NCBI RefSeq assembly: GCF_934924865.1
Contig: NZ_OW235315.1
Coordinates: forward strand, 1,054,001 to 1,118,000
Direction: 5' to 3'
Source of the DNA: Tepidibacter aestuarii
GTDB taxonomy: Bacteria; Bacillota; Clostridia; Peptostreptococcales; Peptostreptococcaceae
Length of the DNA: 64,000 nucleotides
The translations under genes and the position numbers were made by a program. The notes under the pieces were generated by a model, which was not told the DNA's origin, did not search any database, and saw nothing but the letters and a program-made list of their open reading frames with translations. How positions within the stretch are numbered: position 1 is the first letter of the stretch; each line of letters opens with the position of its first letter. This document shows positions 34,678 to 43,892 of the stretch, piece by piece.

Positions 34678-35887
34678 AAAATAAAGATTTTTTACTTGAT
34701 TTTGAATATCTATCATTAGCATATGAAAGTATATATACTATTAAAATAAATGCGAAAAATAAATTATTATTAAAAGGCATATTATTAAATATTTTATCAA
34801 CATATATATCATAATAAATAGAATTATTAAAAGTTTGTATATCTAAACTGTTTTTGAATATAGGGTAAAGGATATAACAAAATAGAAATGAATTAATACC
34901 ATGTAAAAATTTACTAAAGATATAAATCGGTATATTTATATCTGAGTGAGATAAAAAGTTACAACATTGAGCAAGTATTGATATTCCACTAAAAGATATT
35001 ATAAATGTACAAAGAGATATTTTAAATATTAAAGAAGGTCCACTAACTAATGATACATTGTTGCATCCTATTGTTATCTCGAATAGTCCACTTATAAATG
35101 CTTGAATAATTTCAATTGATATATCAAATGGACGAAGTAATACAAATAATATAGAACTTATAAAATTTATGAATTTCAACAAAGTAAGTATTTTGAATAA
35201 TACAGAAAATACTATAACAAATCCACATACTACTAGTATTGTATTTATTCCATTTCTAACTGAATCTCCGAATATAGAATAAAATCCCTTTTCTTCCTTT
35301 TCATAAAATATTATTTTTTTTAATCTAGTCAGTATACTCATGTTGTTATTACAATGATTAATATCTGATGAAGTGTTGTAAAATCTAAATAGCATACCGA
35401 CGCTCAATGCTCCGATATAGTGACATAAGAGTATGAAGTAGCCTATTTTAGAATTATTAAACATACCTATTCCAACGGATCCCACCATGAATAAGGGCCC
35501 TGATGTAGAACAAAATGAGGCTAATCTTTGAGCTTCTATTTTAGATATTTCATTGTTTTGTCTAAGATTTGATGTAAGCTTTGAGCCTATGGGGTATCCA
35601 GAAAGTATAGATATAACAAATATCAATGAACTTTTGCCTGGTACATTAAATAGTATTCTAGACGGTTTTTCTAAAAATACGCCCATAATATCTATAATTT
35701 TTAAATTTATCAATAGATTAGCCCCTATTAAAAAAGGGAGAAGTGATGGAATTAATATATTAGTACATATATTCATTCCTACTCGTGCAGACTCTATAGA
35801 CTCGTGAGGAAATATAGCTATACTTAGTATAAAAGATAGAACTATTATTCCGGGGAGTACAGATCTTAGCAATCTTGAATTTTTCAT
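34676..35887 (-). CDS. ylbJ: Sporulation integral membrane protein YlbJ (SpoVV)
   Basis: A 403-residue polytopic membrane protein with the nucleoside-transporter 'gate' fold. In Bacillus, YlbJ/SpoVV acts in the outer forespore membrane in dipicolinic acid uptake and is made in the mother cell. Signature pieces are SLLPFLIGANLLINL, ISILSGYPIGSKLTSNL, SFCSTSGPLFMVGSVGIGMF and LFEITIGCNNVSLV. The ATG follows GGAGGCG. It lies convergent to the coaD group, as in Bacillus where ylbJ neighbours coaD. Mother-cell sigma-E control is expected but I could not define a promoter. Confidence 0.92.
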   Translation of the reverse strand: MKNSRLLRSVLPGIIVLSFILSIAIFPHESIESARVGMNICTNILIPSLLPFLIGANLLINLKIIDIMGVFLEKPSRILFNVPGKSSLIFVISILSGYPIGSKLTSNLRQNNEISKIEAQRLASFCSTSGPLFMVGSVGIGMFNNSKIGYFILLCHYIGALSVGMLFRFYNTSSDINHCNNNMSILTRLKKIIFYEKEEKGFYSIFGDSVRNGINTILVVCGFVIVFSVLFKILTLLKFINFISSILFVLLRPFDISIEIIQAFISGLFEITIGCNNVSLVSGPSLIFKISLCTFIISFSGISILAQCCNFLSHSDINIPIYIFSKFLHGINSFLFCYILYPIFKNSLDIQTFNNSIYYDIYVDKIFNNMPFNNNLFFAFILIVYILSYANDRYSKSSKKSLF

Positions 35888-36010
35888 ATAAACGCCTCCA
35901 AAATATTAATCTAAGATAATTATATTAAAGTATTTGTTTATCTATGAATTTAAAATAGAGTTTAAATTAAGATAATTTTGTCAAAAAATAGTCGTTTCAT
36001 TAATGAAGTA

Positions 36011-36019
36011 TGGTATAAT
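36011..36019 (+). promoter_or_regulatory. Extended -10 promoter candidate for the CheX-like gene
   Basis: TGGTATAAT (TGn plus perfect -10) lies 54 bases before the start. No good -35 is seen at 17 bases, as is common for extended -10 promoters. Confidence 0.5.
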
Positions 36020-36072
36020 TAAAAAAGGATATAAATATATGTAAATACATTTTTTTAAAGAGGTGACAATAG

Positions 36073-36531
36073 ATGAGTTCAAAAATTATAAATCATTTTT
36101 TAAATTCGGTTTTAGACATAATGCCTCAGTTAGGATTTAGTAATATAGAAAAAAAAGATGTTTTTATAAAAGAAAGTAGTATTAAGGTAGACGGTGTAAT
36201 GTTAAATTTAGGCGTCGTAGGAGATATAAAGGGAAACGTAATTTATAATATGAGTGAAGATGATGCAAAAAAGGTAGCTTCTAAAATGATGATGGGAATG
36301 CCAGTTTTGGAATTTGACAATATGGCTCAAAGTGCTATATCTGAATTATCTAATATGCTTACGGCAAAAGCCAGTATAAAACTTGAAAAAGAAGGAATAA
36401 ATACTAATATATCTACACCTACATTGACTCATGGAAGGGACTTTGAAGTTAAAACGAATACTGATAAAATAATATCTAGCGAAGTTTTAGTAGATGATAT
36501 ATCTATTAAAGTTAATATTGCCTTTGAATAA
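36073..36531 (+). CDS. CheX-like chemotaxis phosphatase-family protein
   Basis: A 152-residue protein of the CheC/CheX family. It shows an N-terminal helix (IINHFLNSVLDIMPQLG), a beta segment (LGVVGDIKGNVIYNMSEDDAKKVASKMMMGMP in outline) and the phosphatase helix DNMAQSAISELSNMLTAKASIKL. There the E-x-x-N pattern (SELSNM) matches the CheY-phosphate hydrolysis motif. No chemotaxis genes are nearby, and many Clostridia have stand-alone copies that act with other response regulators. AAGAGGTGA precedes the ATG. The partner is unknown. Confidence 0.82.
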   Translation: MSSKIINHFLNSVLDIMPQLGFSNIEKKDVFIKESSIKVDGVMLNLGVVGDIKGNVIYNMSEDDAKKVASKMMMGMPVLEFDNMAQSAISELSNMLTAKASIKLEKEGINTNISTPTLTHGRDFEVKTNTDKIISSEVLVDDISIKVNIAFE

Positions 36532-36535
36532 ATAA

Positions 36536-36570
36536 AAAACAGCTAACATAAATTGTTAGGTGTTTTCTTA
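36536..36570 (+). terminator. Terminator after the CheX-like gene
   Basis: AAAACAgCTAACA (36536-36548) and TGTTAGgTGTTTT (36554-36566) form a stem with one mismatch followed by CTTATTT. Confidence 0.75.
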
Positions 36571-36671
36571 TTTACTAAAGTATTATATGACTTTAAATCT
36601 GTAGATAACATTAATTAAATAACTAATTTGCTATTATATATATAAAAGTAAAGACTTTTTCATAAATAGTA

Positions 36672-36680
36672 TGATATAAT
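36672..36680 (+). promoter_or_regulatory. Extended -10 promoter candidate for the GAF-Fis gene
   Basis: TGATATAAT combines TGn with a perfect TATAAT, 66 bases before the start. The -35 region is poor. Confidence 0.5.
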
Positions 36681-36746
36681 TTTAAAAAATATATTTAATA
36701 AGTTAATTTAACATTTGAAATAAAAAAATAGAAAGAGGTTATGGAT

Positions 36747-37355
36747 GTGAGGTTAACAAAAGTAAATGAAGATATACAAAAAACTTGTGAAAATATATCG
36801 AAGTTACTAAATGTTGAGGTTACTTTAGTTGACTCTAATTTGGTTAGAATAGCTGGAACTGGAGAATTCAAACAAAAAATTGGAACTAGTATAGATAGAA
36901 ATTCCATATACTCTCACGTTTTAGAAACGGGAGAGACTTATACTATGAATGAAAAATATGATAGTGAAAAATGTGCACAGTGTAATCAAAGACATTATTG
37001 TAAAGAAATTGCAGATATATGTTGTCCTATTCAAATTAATGATACAGTAATAGGTGTAGTAGGGCTTGTAGCTTTTGATGAAAAGCAAAGAGATATGATG
37101 CTTTTAAAAAAGAGTGAACTAATGCTTTTTATATCTAATATAGCTGATTTGATGTCTTTAAAGCTTAAGGCCATGGATGATATTGACCATATTAATGATA
37201 AAATAAGTTCTTTTGAAGAATTAGAAAAAAAAGAGATTTTAAAAGCTATAAAAAAATATGGGAATACTACAGATGGAATGAAAAAAACAGCAGATGCTTT
37301 AAATATAGGAATAGCTACGCTTTATAGAAAAATAAAAAAGTATGATATAAAATAG
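36747..37355 (+). CDS. GAF-like sensor with Fis-type helix-turn-helix, no AAA+ domain
   Basis: A ~202-residue regulator. The N-terminal ~145 residues look like a GAF/PAS-type sensor (CENISKLLNVEVTLVDSNLVRIAGTGEF) with a cysteine cluster: Cys76, Cys79, Cys85, Cys92 and Cys93 in CAQCNQRHYCKEIADICCPI. The C-terminal ~43 residues are a Fis-family helix-turn-helix (EKKEILKAIKKYG; TADALNIGIATLYRKIKKY). This is the front and back of a sigma-54 activator of the PrdR kind with the central ATPase missing. The GTG at 36747 has better spacing from AGAGG than the ATG at 36741. It may sense redox or metal state and work with, or against, a full-length activator. Confidence 0.78.
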   Translation: MRLTKVNEDIQKTCENISKLLNVEVTLVDSNLVRIAGTGEFKQKIGTSIDRNSIYSHVLETGETYTMNEKYDSEKCAQCNQRHYCKEIADICCPIQINDTVIGVVGLVAFDEKQRDMMLLKKSELMLFISNIADLMSLKLKAMDDIDHINDKISSFEELEKKEILKAIKKYGNTTDGMKKTADALNIGIATLYRKIKKYDIK

Positions 37356-37480
37356 GTAACAGGCAGTTTATATAGAAAATGAGATTCACAGATGAATACC
37401 AACTTGTAATTAAGGGCAAAATTAATAACAAATAGGTTAATGTGAATTTAAGTATTCTAATAAACTGGAGGAAGAAAATT

Positions 37481-38569
37481 TTGAATAAGGATATTTTATC
37501 TGAAAAACAAAGTACATTTATAATTATATTGTTTTTAATAGCTACATCTACAAATATAATAACTGGTGCAGGTGCTAAAAATGATCTATGGATTAGTATA
37601 ATTCTAGGTTTTTTGATTACTTTACCATTAGCTATGATATGTGCAAGGCTATGTGATTTATTTCCTGGGAAAGATTTGTATGATATTTTTATAATGTGTT
37701 ACGGAAAATTTTTTGGGAAATTAATGATATTTATATATATAATCTACTGTATTCATACAGAATTATATATTGTATTAGATTATGCTTTTTTTGTTAATAT
37801 AGTTGCGCTTCCTGAAACACCTAAGATAGTAATGATAATAATACTTATGCTATTATGTAATTGGGTAACCAGATATGAAAATGAAATACTAGCAAATTGG
37901 GCTAAGTTTTTTTTGGTTATTTTTATACTGAGCATATTCTTAGGTATATTTTTAATGATTCCTAATATGAATGTAGATAATCTATTTCCAGTGCTTTATA
38001 ACGGTATAAATCCTATTATAAAGTCTATGTTTGGAGTTATTTCATTTCCATTTGCACAAATAATAGTATTCACTATGTACTGCTCTGGCTTTGAAAAAAA
38101 TGCATCACCTTGGAAAATATACATTATAAGTTTAGCGGTAGCTTCATTTCTTATATGGATAAATTCTGTTGCTGGGCTTTTTGTTTCGGGTCCTGATGTT
38201 ATAAGTTCTGCATATTTTTCTTCTTATGATGCGTTTGCTAGAATTAATATAGGAAATTTTATTCAACGATTTGAGAGTTTATCTGCAATTATATATACAT
38301 TAGGAGTATTTCTAAAAGCAAGTATATATCTGTTATGCATTACAAAAGGTATTGGTAAGATTTTTAATTTTGAAGATTATAGTTTTATAAATACTTTATC
38401 GTGTCTGATTATAATTAATATGACTAACATTTTACATAAAAATGTACAAGATAATTTTTATTGGCTGTTTAATATATGGCCTTACTATTCGTTTTTATTT
38501 CAGGGAATACTGCCTATTTTTATATGGATAAGTATTGAAATAATTTATAAAAAAGACTATGTTTCATAG
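37481..38569 (+). CDS. GerAB-type spore germination permease, orphan
   Basis: A 362-residue membrane protein of the GerAB/YndE endospore germination family (APC superfamily). It starts LSEKQSTFIIILFLIATSTNIITGAGAKNDLWISIILG in outline (SEKQSTFIII; GAKNDLWISI, which matches the family's A-x-x-D-x-W-x-S signature). About ten hydrophobic helices follow, with YYFLPW-like FYWLFNIWPYY near the end. The GerAB subunit is thought to bind germinants in the inner spore membrane. No gerAA or gerAC gene is adjacent. The TTG at 37481 is chosen because GGAGGAAG lies upstream; a frame from 37442 has no site. Confidence 0.88.
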   Translation: MNKDILSEKQSTFIIILFLIATSTNIITGAGAKNDLWISIILGFLITLPLAMICARLCDLFPGKDLYDIFIMCYGKFFGKLMIFIYIIYCIHTELYIVLDYAFFVNIVALPETPKIVMIIILMLLCNWVTRYENEILANWAKFFLVIFILSIFLGIFLMIPNMNVDNLFPVLYNGINPIIKSMFGVISFPFAQIIVFTMYCSGFEKNASPWKIYIISLAVASFLIWINSVAGLFVSGPDVISSAYFSSYDAFARINIGNFIQRFESLSAIIYTLGVFLKASIYLLCITKGIGKIFNFEDYSFINTLSCLIIINMTNILHKNVQDNFYWLFNIWPYYSFLFQGILPIFIWISIEIIYKKDYVS

Positions 38570-38578
38570 TCTTTTTTA
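38551..38578 (+). terminator. Terminator overlapping the end of the germination permease gene
   Basis: AAAAGACTATG (38551-38561) and CATAGTCTTTT (38565-38575) form a perfect 11-bp stem with loop TTT and a T6 run. The 5' arm is the last codons of the gene. Confidence 0.9.
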
Positions 38579-38655
38579 TAATGAGTAGGAAATTATAGAA
38601 TTTTGAACCTGTGAATAACATTGATTGAAGAGTTACATTTGAAATTATTTTTGAG

Positions 38656-38680
38656 CAACGAATACCATTAGGGATCGTTG
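38656..38680 (+). other. Hairpin in the 5' region of topB
   Basis: CAACGA (38656-38661) and TCGTTG (38675-38680) enclose a short CC/GG step. The 190 bases before topB otherwise hold a GC-richer patch (38650-38715) that stands out from the AT-rich flanks. I cannot match it to a known riboswitch. It could be leader RNA structure or a remnant of something older. Confidence 0.35.
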
Positions 38681-38757
38681 GAGACATGAGTAAGTGCGGA
38701 GAGACTAGACGAATTTTTTATATAATATATGATATAAATTGGGAAAGGAATAGCATT

Positions 38758-40932
38758 ATGAAAAAAATATTAGTTTTAGCTGAAAAACCCTCAGTGGGAA
38801 AAGATATAGCTAAAGTTTTAAATTGCAAATCAGAAAAAAATGGATACATAGAAGGTGAAAAATATATTGTAACATGGGCTTTTGGGCATTTAGTTACATT
38901 AGCAGCTCCTGAAAATTATAATGAAAAATATAAGTCTTGGAAAATAGAAGATTTACCTATGCTTCCTAATAAATTAAAGTTAGTTACTATAAATAAAACT
39001 CATAAACAGTTCAGCAATGTAAAAAGGCTAATGAACAGAAATGATGTTGGGGAAATAGTAATTGCCACTGATGCAGGACGTGAAGGGGAGCTTGTAGCAA
39101 GATGGATAATAGAAAAAGCACACGTTAAAAAGAGCATAAAAAGATTATGGATATCATCTGTTACAGATAAAGCTATAAAAGATGGTTTTAATAATTTAAA
39201 ACCAGGAAAAGATTATGAAAATTTATATAAAAGTGCAACTGCACGTGCTGAATCAGATTGGCTTGTAGGAATTAATGCAACTAGAGCATTAACATGTAAA
39301 TATAATTCATCTCTTTCTTGCGGAAGAGTTCAAACCCCTACACTTTTTATGATAGCAAAGAGAGAAAATGACATAAAAACCTTCAAACCTAAGGATTTTT
39401 ATGGAATAAAAGCTTTTATAAACGATGTTGAATTTGTATGGCAGGATAGTAAAACAAAAAACACTAATACTTTCAATAAAGCAAAATGTGATAATGTAAT
39501 AAATGTATTAAATAACAAAAAAGCTAGGGTTATAGATGTAATAAAGAAAAGAAAAAAATCATTTGCTCCAAGCCTTTATAATTTAACTGATCTTCAGGCG
39601 GATGCTAATAAGATTTATTCTTATTCAGCTAAAGAAACATTATCTATAATGCAAAAATTATATGAACACAATAAATTGCTAACATATCCAAGAACAGATT
39701 CAAGGTATATATCAGAAGACATAGTAGATACTTTAAAAGATAGAGTTATGGCCTGTAGAGTTGGAGAATATTCCAAAATAGCTTTTGGTATTTTGAAAAA
39801 AGAAATTAAAGCTAATAAAACATTTGTAGATGACTCTAAGGTTTCTGATCATCATGCTATTATACCAACAGAAGAGTCTAGTGGTTTTTCTTCACTCAGT
39901 GATAAGGAGTTTAAAATATACGATTTGGTTGTAAAACGATTTTTAGCAGTGCTTAATAAGCCTTTTGAATATGAAAGTATAACTATAAAAATTGAAATAG
40001 GACAGGAAGTATTTACAACTAAAACTAAGAAAGTATTATCATTAGGATGGAAACAGGTATATGAAGAGATAGAATCCGATGATAATATAGTTAATGACTT
40101 TTTAAAAGATTTAAATGCAGGTGATGAGTTTGATGTATCTAATATATATCAAACTAAAGGTCAGACAAATCCTCCTTCTAGATTTGATGAGGGAAGTCTA
40201 CTTATTGCTATGGAAAACCCAAAAAGGTATATGTCTGATGAAAATAAGGAATTGATAAAAACTATACAAGAGACAGGCGGCCTAGGGACTGTAGCTACAA
40301 GAGCAGATATTATAGAAAAATTATATAGTAATTTTTTAATCGAAAAAAAAGGTAGGTATATATATATAACACCAAAGGGGGAGCAACTTTTAGATCTTGT
40401 TCCTGATGATTTGAAATCGCCATTATTAACTGCTAAATGGGAACAAAAATTAGCCCTTATAAGCAAAGGGATATTAAGAAAAGATGATTTCACTAATGAA
40501 ATGAGAAATTATACAGATATTATAGTAAAAGATATAAAAAATAGCGACCAAAAATTTAAACACGAAAATATAACTAGAAATAAGTGCCCTGAATGTGGAA
40601 AATATATGCTAGAGGTCAACTCAAAACATGGAAAAAAATTAATATGTCAGGATAGAGAATGCGGATATAGACAAAATATATCTAAGAAAACTAACGCAAG
40701 GTGTCCTAACTGCTTTAAAAAATTAGAGCTTAAAGGTCAAGGTGAAGGTAAGGTATTTGTATGCAAGTGTGGACATAGGGAAAAATTATCTAAATTCAAT
40801 GAGAGAAAAAAATCACAAGGTAAGAAGGTAAACAAAAAAGATGTGAATAAATATTTAAAAAAACAGAAAAAAGAAAATGAGCAAGGTTTAAACTCTGCAT
40901 TAGCAGAAGCCTTGGCCAAATTTAAGAAATAA
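38758..40932 (+). CDS. topB: DNA topoisomerase III
   Basis: A type IA topoisomerase that decatenates DNA through single-strand passage. The 724 residues have the TOPRIM motifs LVLAEKPSVGKDIAKVL and TDAGREGELVARWII, then SCGRVQTPTL, and the active-site tyrosine Tyr310 in LLTYPRTDSRYIS. GGLGTVATRADIIEKLY follows. The C-terminus has zinc-ribbon-like pairs (CPECGKYM, CQDRECGY, CPNCFKKL, CKCGH) and a Lys-rich tail. The ATG at 38758 follows AAAGGAA. An upstream in-frame ATG at 38686 adds 24 residues unlike any topoisomerase and is not used. It is followed by cvfB after 20 bases. Confidence 0.95.
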   Translation: MKKILVLAEKPSVGKDIAKVLNCKSEKNGYIEGEKYIVTWAFGHLVTLAAPENYNEKYKSWKIEDLPMLPNKLKLVTINKTHKQFSNVKRLMNRNDVGEIVIATDAGREGELVARWIIEKAHVKKSIKRLWISSVTDKAIKDGFNNLKPGKDYENLYKSATARAESDWLVGINATRALTCKYNSSLSCGRVQTPTLFMIAKRENDIKTFKPKDFYGIKAFINDVEFVWQDSKTKNTNTFNKAKCDNVINVLNNKKARVIDVIKKRKKSFAPSLYNLTDLQADANKIYSYSAKETLSIMQKLYEHNKLLTYPRTDSRYISEDIVDTLKDRVMACRVGEYSKIAFGILKKEIKANKTFVDDSKVSDHHAIIPTEESSGFSSLSDKEFKIYDLVVKRFLAVLNKPFEYESITIKIEIGQEVFTTKTKKVLSLGWKQVYEEIESDDNIVNDFLKDLNAGDEFDVSNIYQTKGQTNPPSRFDEGSLLIAMENPKRYMSDENKELIKTIQETGGLGTVATRADIIEKLYSNFLIEKKGRYIYITPKGEQLLDLVPDDLKSPLLTAKWEQKLALISKGILRKDDFTNEMRNYTDIIVKDIKNSDQKFKHENITRNKCPECGKYMLEVNSKHGKKLICQDRECGYRQNISKKTNARCPNCFKKLELKGQGEGKVFVCKCGHREKLSKFNERKKSQGKKVNKKDVNKYLKKQKKENEQGLNSALAEALAKFKK

Positions 40933-40952
40933 TATTACAAAGGAGAAAATGA

Positions 40953-41783
40953 ATGTTTAAATTAGGAGATTTTAATGAATTAGAAATAGTAAAAGAAAGA
41001 GATTTTGGATTATTCTTAGATTCTGAGGTTGGAGAAATTCTACTTCCTAAAAAATATGTTCCGGATAATGTCGATGTTGGAGATAGTATAAACGTATTCG
41101 TATACAAGGATTCTGAAGATAGATATGTAGCTACTACATTGATTCCAAAGGCTAAGGTAGGAGATATAGCTTTTTTAGAAGTTAAGGACGTTAACCAATA
41201 TGGAGCGTTTCTAGATTGGGGACTTGAGAAAGAGTTATTAGTTCCGTATAATCAACAAAAAGAAAAGATGAAGAAAAATAGAAAGTATATTGTGAGTATA
41301 TATAAAGATGATGTGAGCAATAGGATAATAGCAAGTCAAAAGATAAATAAATTCATAGAAGACGAAGATGTAGATCTTGTAGAAGGTCAAGAAGTAGATA
41401 TGATGATATATGAATTTACAGATATGGGAATAAAAGTTATAATAAACGGAAAGTACTTTGGACTTTTATACGCTAATGAGGTATATAAAAACTTAAAGGT
41501 TGGAGAAGTTACAAAGGGTTGTGTGAAAAAAATTAGAGAAGATAAAAAAATAGATGTTACTATTAGAAAAAAAATAAATAAGGAAATAGATGATGCTAAG
41601 ACTAGAATACTAGAGGAGTTAGAAAAATACGATGGAGTTTTATACTTAACTGATAAATCGTCTCCTGAGCATATAAAAAACAGCTTAGAAATGAGTAAAG
41701 GAATGTTTAAAAAAGCTCTAGGAGGGCTTTATAAGGATGGTTTAGTAAAACTTACTAGTGAAGCTACATATTTAAAAAAGTAA
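40953..41783 (+). CDS. cvfB: CvfB-type S1 RNA-binding protein
   Basis: A 276-residue protein of the CvfB/YitL family with tandem S1-like RNA-binding domains and a C-terminal winged helix. Recognisable are FGLFLDSEVGEILLPKKYVP, VGDIAFLEVKDVNQYGAFLDWGLEKELLVPYNQQ in outline (VNQYGAFLDWG, LLVPYNQQ), DMGIKVIINGKYFGLLYANEVY and the winged helix KSSPEHIKNSLEMSKGMFKKALGGLYKDG-type tail. In Staphylococcus it affects virulence gene expression. The ATG follows AAAGGAGAA. Probably co-transcribed with topB, then ended by a clear terminator. Confidence 0.9.
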   Translation: MFKLGDFNELEIVKERDFGLFLDSEVGEILLPKKYVPDNVDVGDSINVFVYKDSEDRYVATTLIPKAKVGDIAFLEVKDVNQYGAFLDWGLEKELLVPYNQQKEKMKKNRKYIVSIYKDDVSNRIIASQKINKFIEDEDVDLVEGQEVDMMIYEFTDMGIKVIINGKYFGLLYANEVYKNLKVGEVTKGCVKKIREDKKIDVTIRKKINKEIDDAKTRILEELEKYDGVLYLTDKSSPEHIKNSLEMSKGMFKKALGGLYKDGLVKLTSEATYLKK

Positions 41784-41794
41784 ATTAGAGTAAA

Positions 41795-41827
41795 AATCCT
41801 GTTGTATAATATAACAGGATTCTTTTT
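41795..41827 (+). terminator. Terminator after cvfB
   Basis: AATCCTGTT (41795-41803) and AACAGGATT (41813-41821) form a 9-bp stem followed by CTTTTTG. Confidence 0.9.
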
Positions 41828-41898
41828 GTTTATGAAGAAATTATAAAATTAATATGTTATAATACAATATATTATTGCTAATAAAGGGATGATTGATT

Positions 41899-43797
41899 AT
41901 GAATATAATAACTATAGAAAATATATCTAAAAGCTATTCTGAAAAAATTTTACTGGAGGATGTTTCTCTTGGAATACATGAAGGAGAAAAAATAGGGGTT
42001 CTAGGGATAAATGGAACAGGAAAGTCTACGCTTCTAAAAATAATAGCTGAGGTTGAAACTTATGATAGTGGAAAGATAACAAAGGCCAGAAATGCGAATA
42101 TAGAATATTTACCACAAAATCCAGATTTCGATGGAGATTTAACTGTAATAGAGCAGGTTTTCAAAGGAACATCTCCTGTTATGAAGCTTATAAGTGAATA
42201 TGAATATACACTTGAAAAGTTAAGTCAAAATTCAGAAGATAATAATTTGCAAACTAAGCTTTTAAATTTAAATCAACAAATGGACACTATGAATGCATGG
42301 CAGCTTGAAAGTGAAGCAAAGAGCATACTTACAAAGCTAGGGATATCTAATTTTGATGATAAGATAAATAGTTTATCTGGTGGACAGAAGAAGAGAATAG
42401 CGCTTGCAAGTGCGCTTATAAATCCATGTGATCTTCTTATACTAGATGAGCCTACTAACCATATGGATAATGATACTATAATATGGCTTGAAGAATATTT
42501 AAATAATAGAAAAGGATCTCTTATTATGATAACTCATGATAGGTATTTCTTAGATAGAGTTGTAAATAAGATAATAGAGGTTGATAAAGGTAAGTTATAT
42601 TCTTATTTAGGAAATTATAGTAAGTTTTTAGAGTTAAAACAAGAAAGAGAAGAAAGCTTAATTGCATCTGAGAGAAAAAGAAAAAGTATTTATAGAAAAG
42701 AGTTAGAGTGGATAAGAAGAGGTGCTAGAGCTAGAAGTACTAAGCAAAAGGCTAGAATAGACAGGTTTGAGCAGTTGAAAGAGGACAAGCTTGAAGTGAA
42801 TGATAACAGCATAGATGTATTTGTCGGTAGTTCAAGGCTTGGTAAAAAAGTAATAGAGATAAATAATATATCAAAGAGTTTTGGTTCTAAGAAGATACTT
42901 AGTGATTTTGAGTACACAATATCTAAAGGTGATAGAGTTGGTATAATTGGTAACAATGGATGTGGAAAATCAACTCTTATAAATATGATTGTTGGAAATA
43001 TAAAACCTGATATTGGAAATATAGACATAGGGACTACTGTTAAGATTGGATATTTTTCTCAAGAAAATGAACATATGGACGAAAATCTAAGAGTTATAGA
43101 GTATATAAAAGAAGAAGCAGAGTGCATGTATACGGCTGATAACAAACATATAAGTGCATCTACTATGCTTGAAAGATTTTTATTTACTAAAGATGCGCAA
43201 TGGTCGTTAATATCTAAATTATCTGGTGGAGAAAAGAGAAGATTATACTTACTTAGAGTACTTATGAAATCCCCAAATGTGCTTATTTTAGATGAGCCTA
43301 CTAATGATTTGGATATTCAGACTTTGACAATACTTGAAGACTATTTAGATGAGTTTGATGGAAGTGTTATAACGGTATCTCATGATAGATACTTCCTTGA
43401 TAGAGTAGTGAATAAAATACTATCGTTTAAAGGTGATTCTAAGATAGAGCATTATGTTGGAAACTATTCAGACTATAAGGAGTTTTGTAGTCAAAATGAA
43501 GAAGTGGTAGTTAAGGAAATTGTTAAAAAGAAAGATAAGAACTCGTATAAGAAAAAAGATACAAGACTTAAGTTTACGTTTAAAGAGCAAAAGGAATATG
43601 AAGAAATAGATGGAGTTATTGAAAAATTAGAAAGTGATATATCTAATGTGGATGAGTCTATAAATGGTTGTGGAAGTGATTTTGAGAAGCTACAAAAGTT
43701 AACTAAGCAAAAAGAAGAGTTAGAGGTTGTTTTAGAAGAAAAACTAGAGAGATGGGAATATTTGAATGATTTAGCTGAAAGAATAGAAAATCAATAA
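41899..43797 (+). CDS. ABC-F family ATPase (Uup-like)
   Basis: A cytoplasmic ABC-F protein of 632 residues with two ATPase domains and no membrane part; such proteins act on the ribosome. Domain 1 has GINGTGKSTLL, LSGGQKKRIALASAL and LLILDEPTNHMD. Domain 2 has GNNGCGKSTLIN, LSGGEKRRLYLLRVL and VLILDEPTNDLD. A linker with RKELEWIRRGARARSTKQKARI lies between, and a C-terminal coiled coil (from ~540) follows, as in Uup/YfmR-type members. The ATG at 41899 is better spaced from AGGGATG than the TTG at 41893. No resistance-type linker extension is obvious, so housekeeping ribosome rescue is more likely. Confidence 0.92.
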   Translation: MNIITIENISKSYSEKILLEDVSLGIHEGEKIGVLGINGTGKSTLLKIIAEVETYDSGKITKARNANIEYLPQNPDFDGDLTVIEQVFKGTSPVMKLISEYEYTLEKLSQNSEDNNLQTKLLNLNQQMDTMNAWQLESEAKSILTKLGISNFDDKINSLSGGQKKRIALASALINPCDLLILDEPTNHMDNDTIIWLEEYLNNRKGSLIMITHDRYFLDRVVNKIIEVDKGKLYSYLGNYSKFLELKQEREESLIASERKRKSIYRKELEWIRRGARARSTKQKARIDRFEQLKEDKLEVNDNSIDVFVGSSRLGKKVIEINNISKSFGSKKILSDFEYTISKGDRVGIIGNNGCGKSTLINMIVGNIKPDIGNIDIGTTVKIGYFSQENEHMDENLRVIEYIKEEAECMYTADNKHISASTMLERFLFTKDAQWSLISKLSGGEKRRLYLLRVLMKSPNVLILDEPTNDLDIQTLTILEDYLDEFDGSVITVSHDRYFLDRVVNKILSFKGDSKIEHYVGNYSDYKEFCSQNEEVVVKEIVKKKDKNSYKKKDTRLKFTFKEQKEYEEIDGVIEKLESDISNVDESINGCGSDFEKLQKLTKQKEELEVVLEEKLERWEYLNDLAERIENQ

Positions 43798-43832
43798 TTA
43801 ATTTATTCCTTAATCCAAAAATAAATAGGATT

Positions 43833-43876
43833 AAAATACCTAGGTTTCGTTTGTACGAAATCTAGGTATTTTATAT
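43833..43876. terminator. Bidirectional terminator between the ABC-F gene and tmcAL
   Basis: AAAATACCTAG-TTTCGT (43833-43850) pairs with ACGAAA-CTAGGTATTTT (43855-43872) with one mismatch and loop TTGT. Both flanks are A/T-rich. Confidence 0.92.
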
Positions 43877-43892
43877 TTTAATAAGCTCTATT

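Noticed and set aside
38686..38757. 24-residue N-terminal extension of topB
   Set aside because: The ATG at 38758 has its own site and begins the conserved MKKILVLAEKPS; the extension is unlike any topoisomerase.
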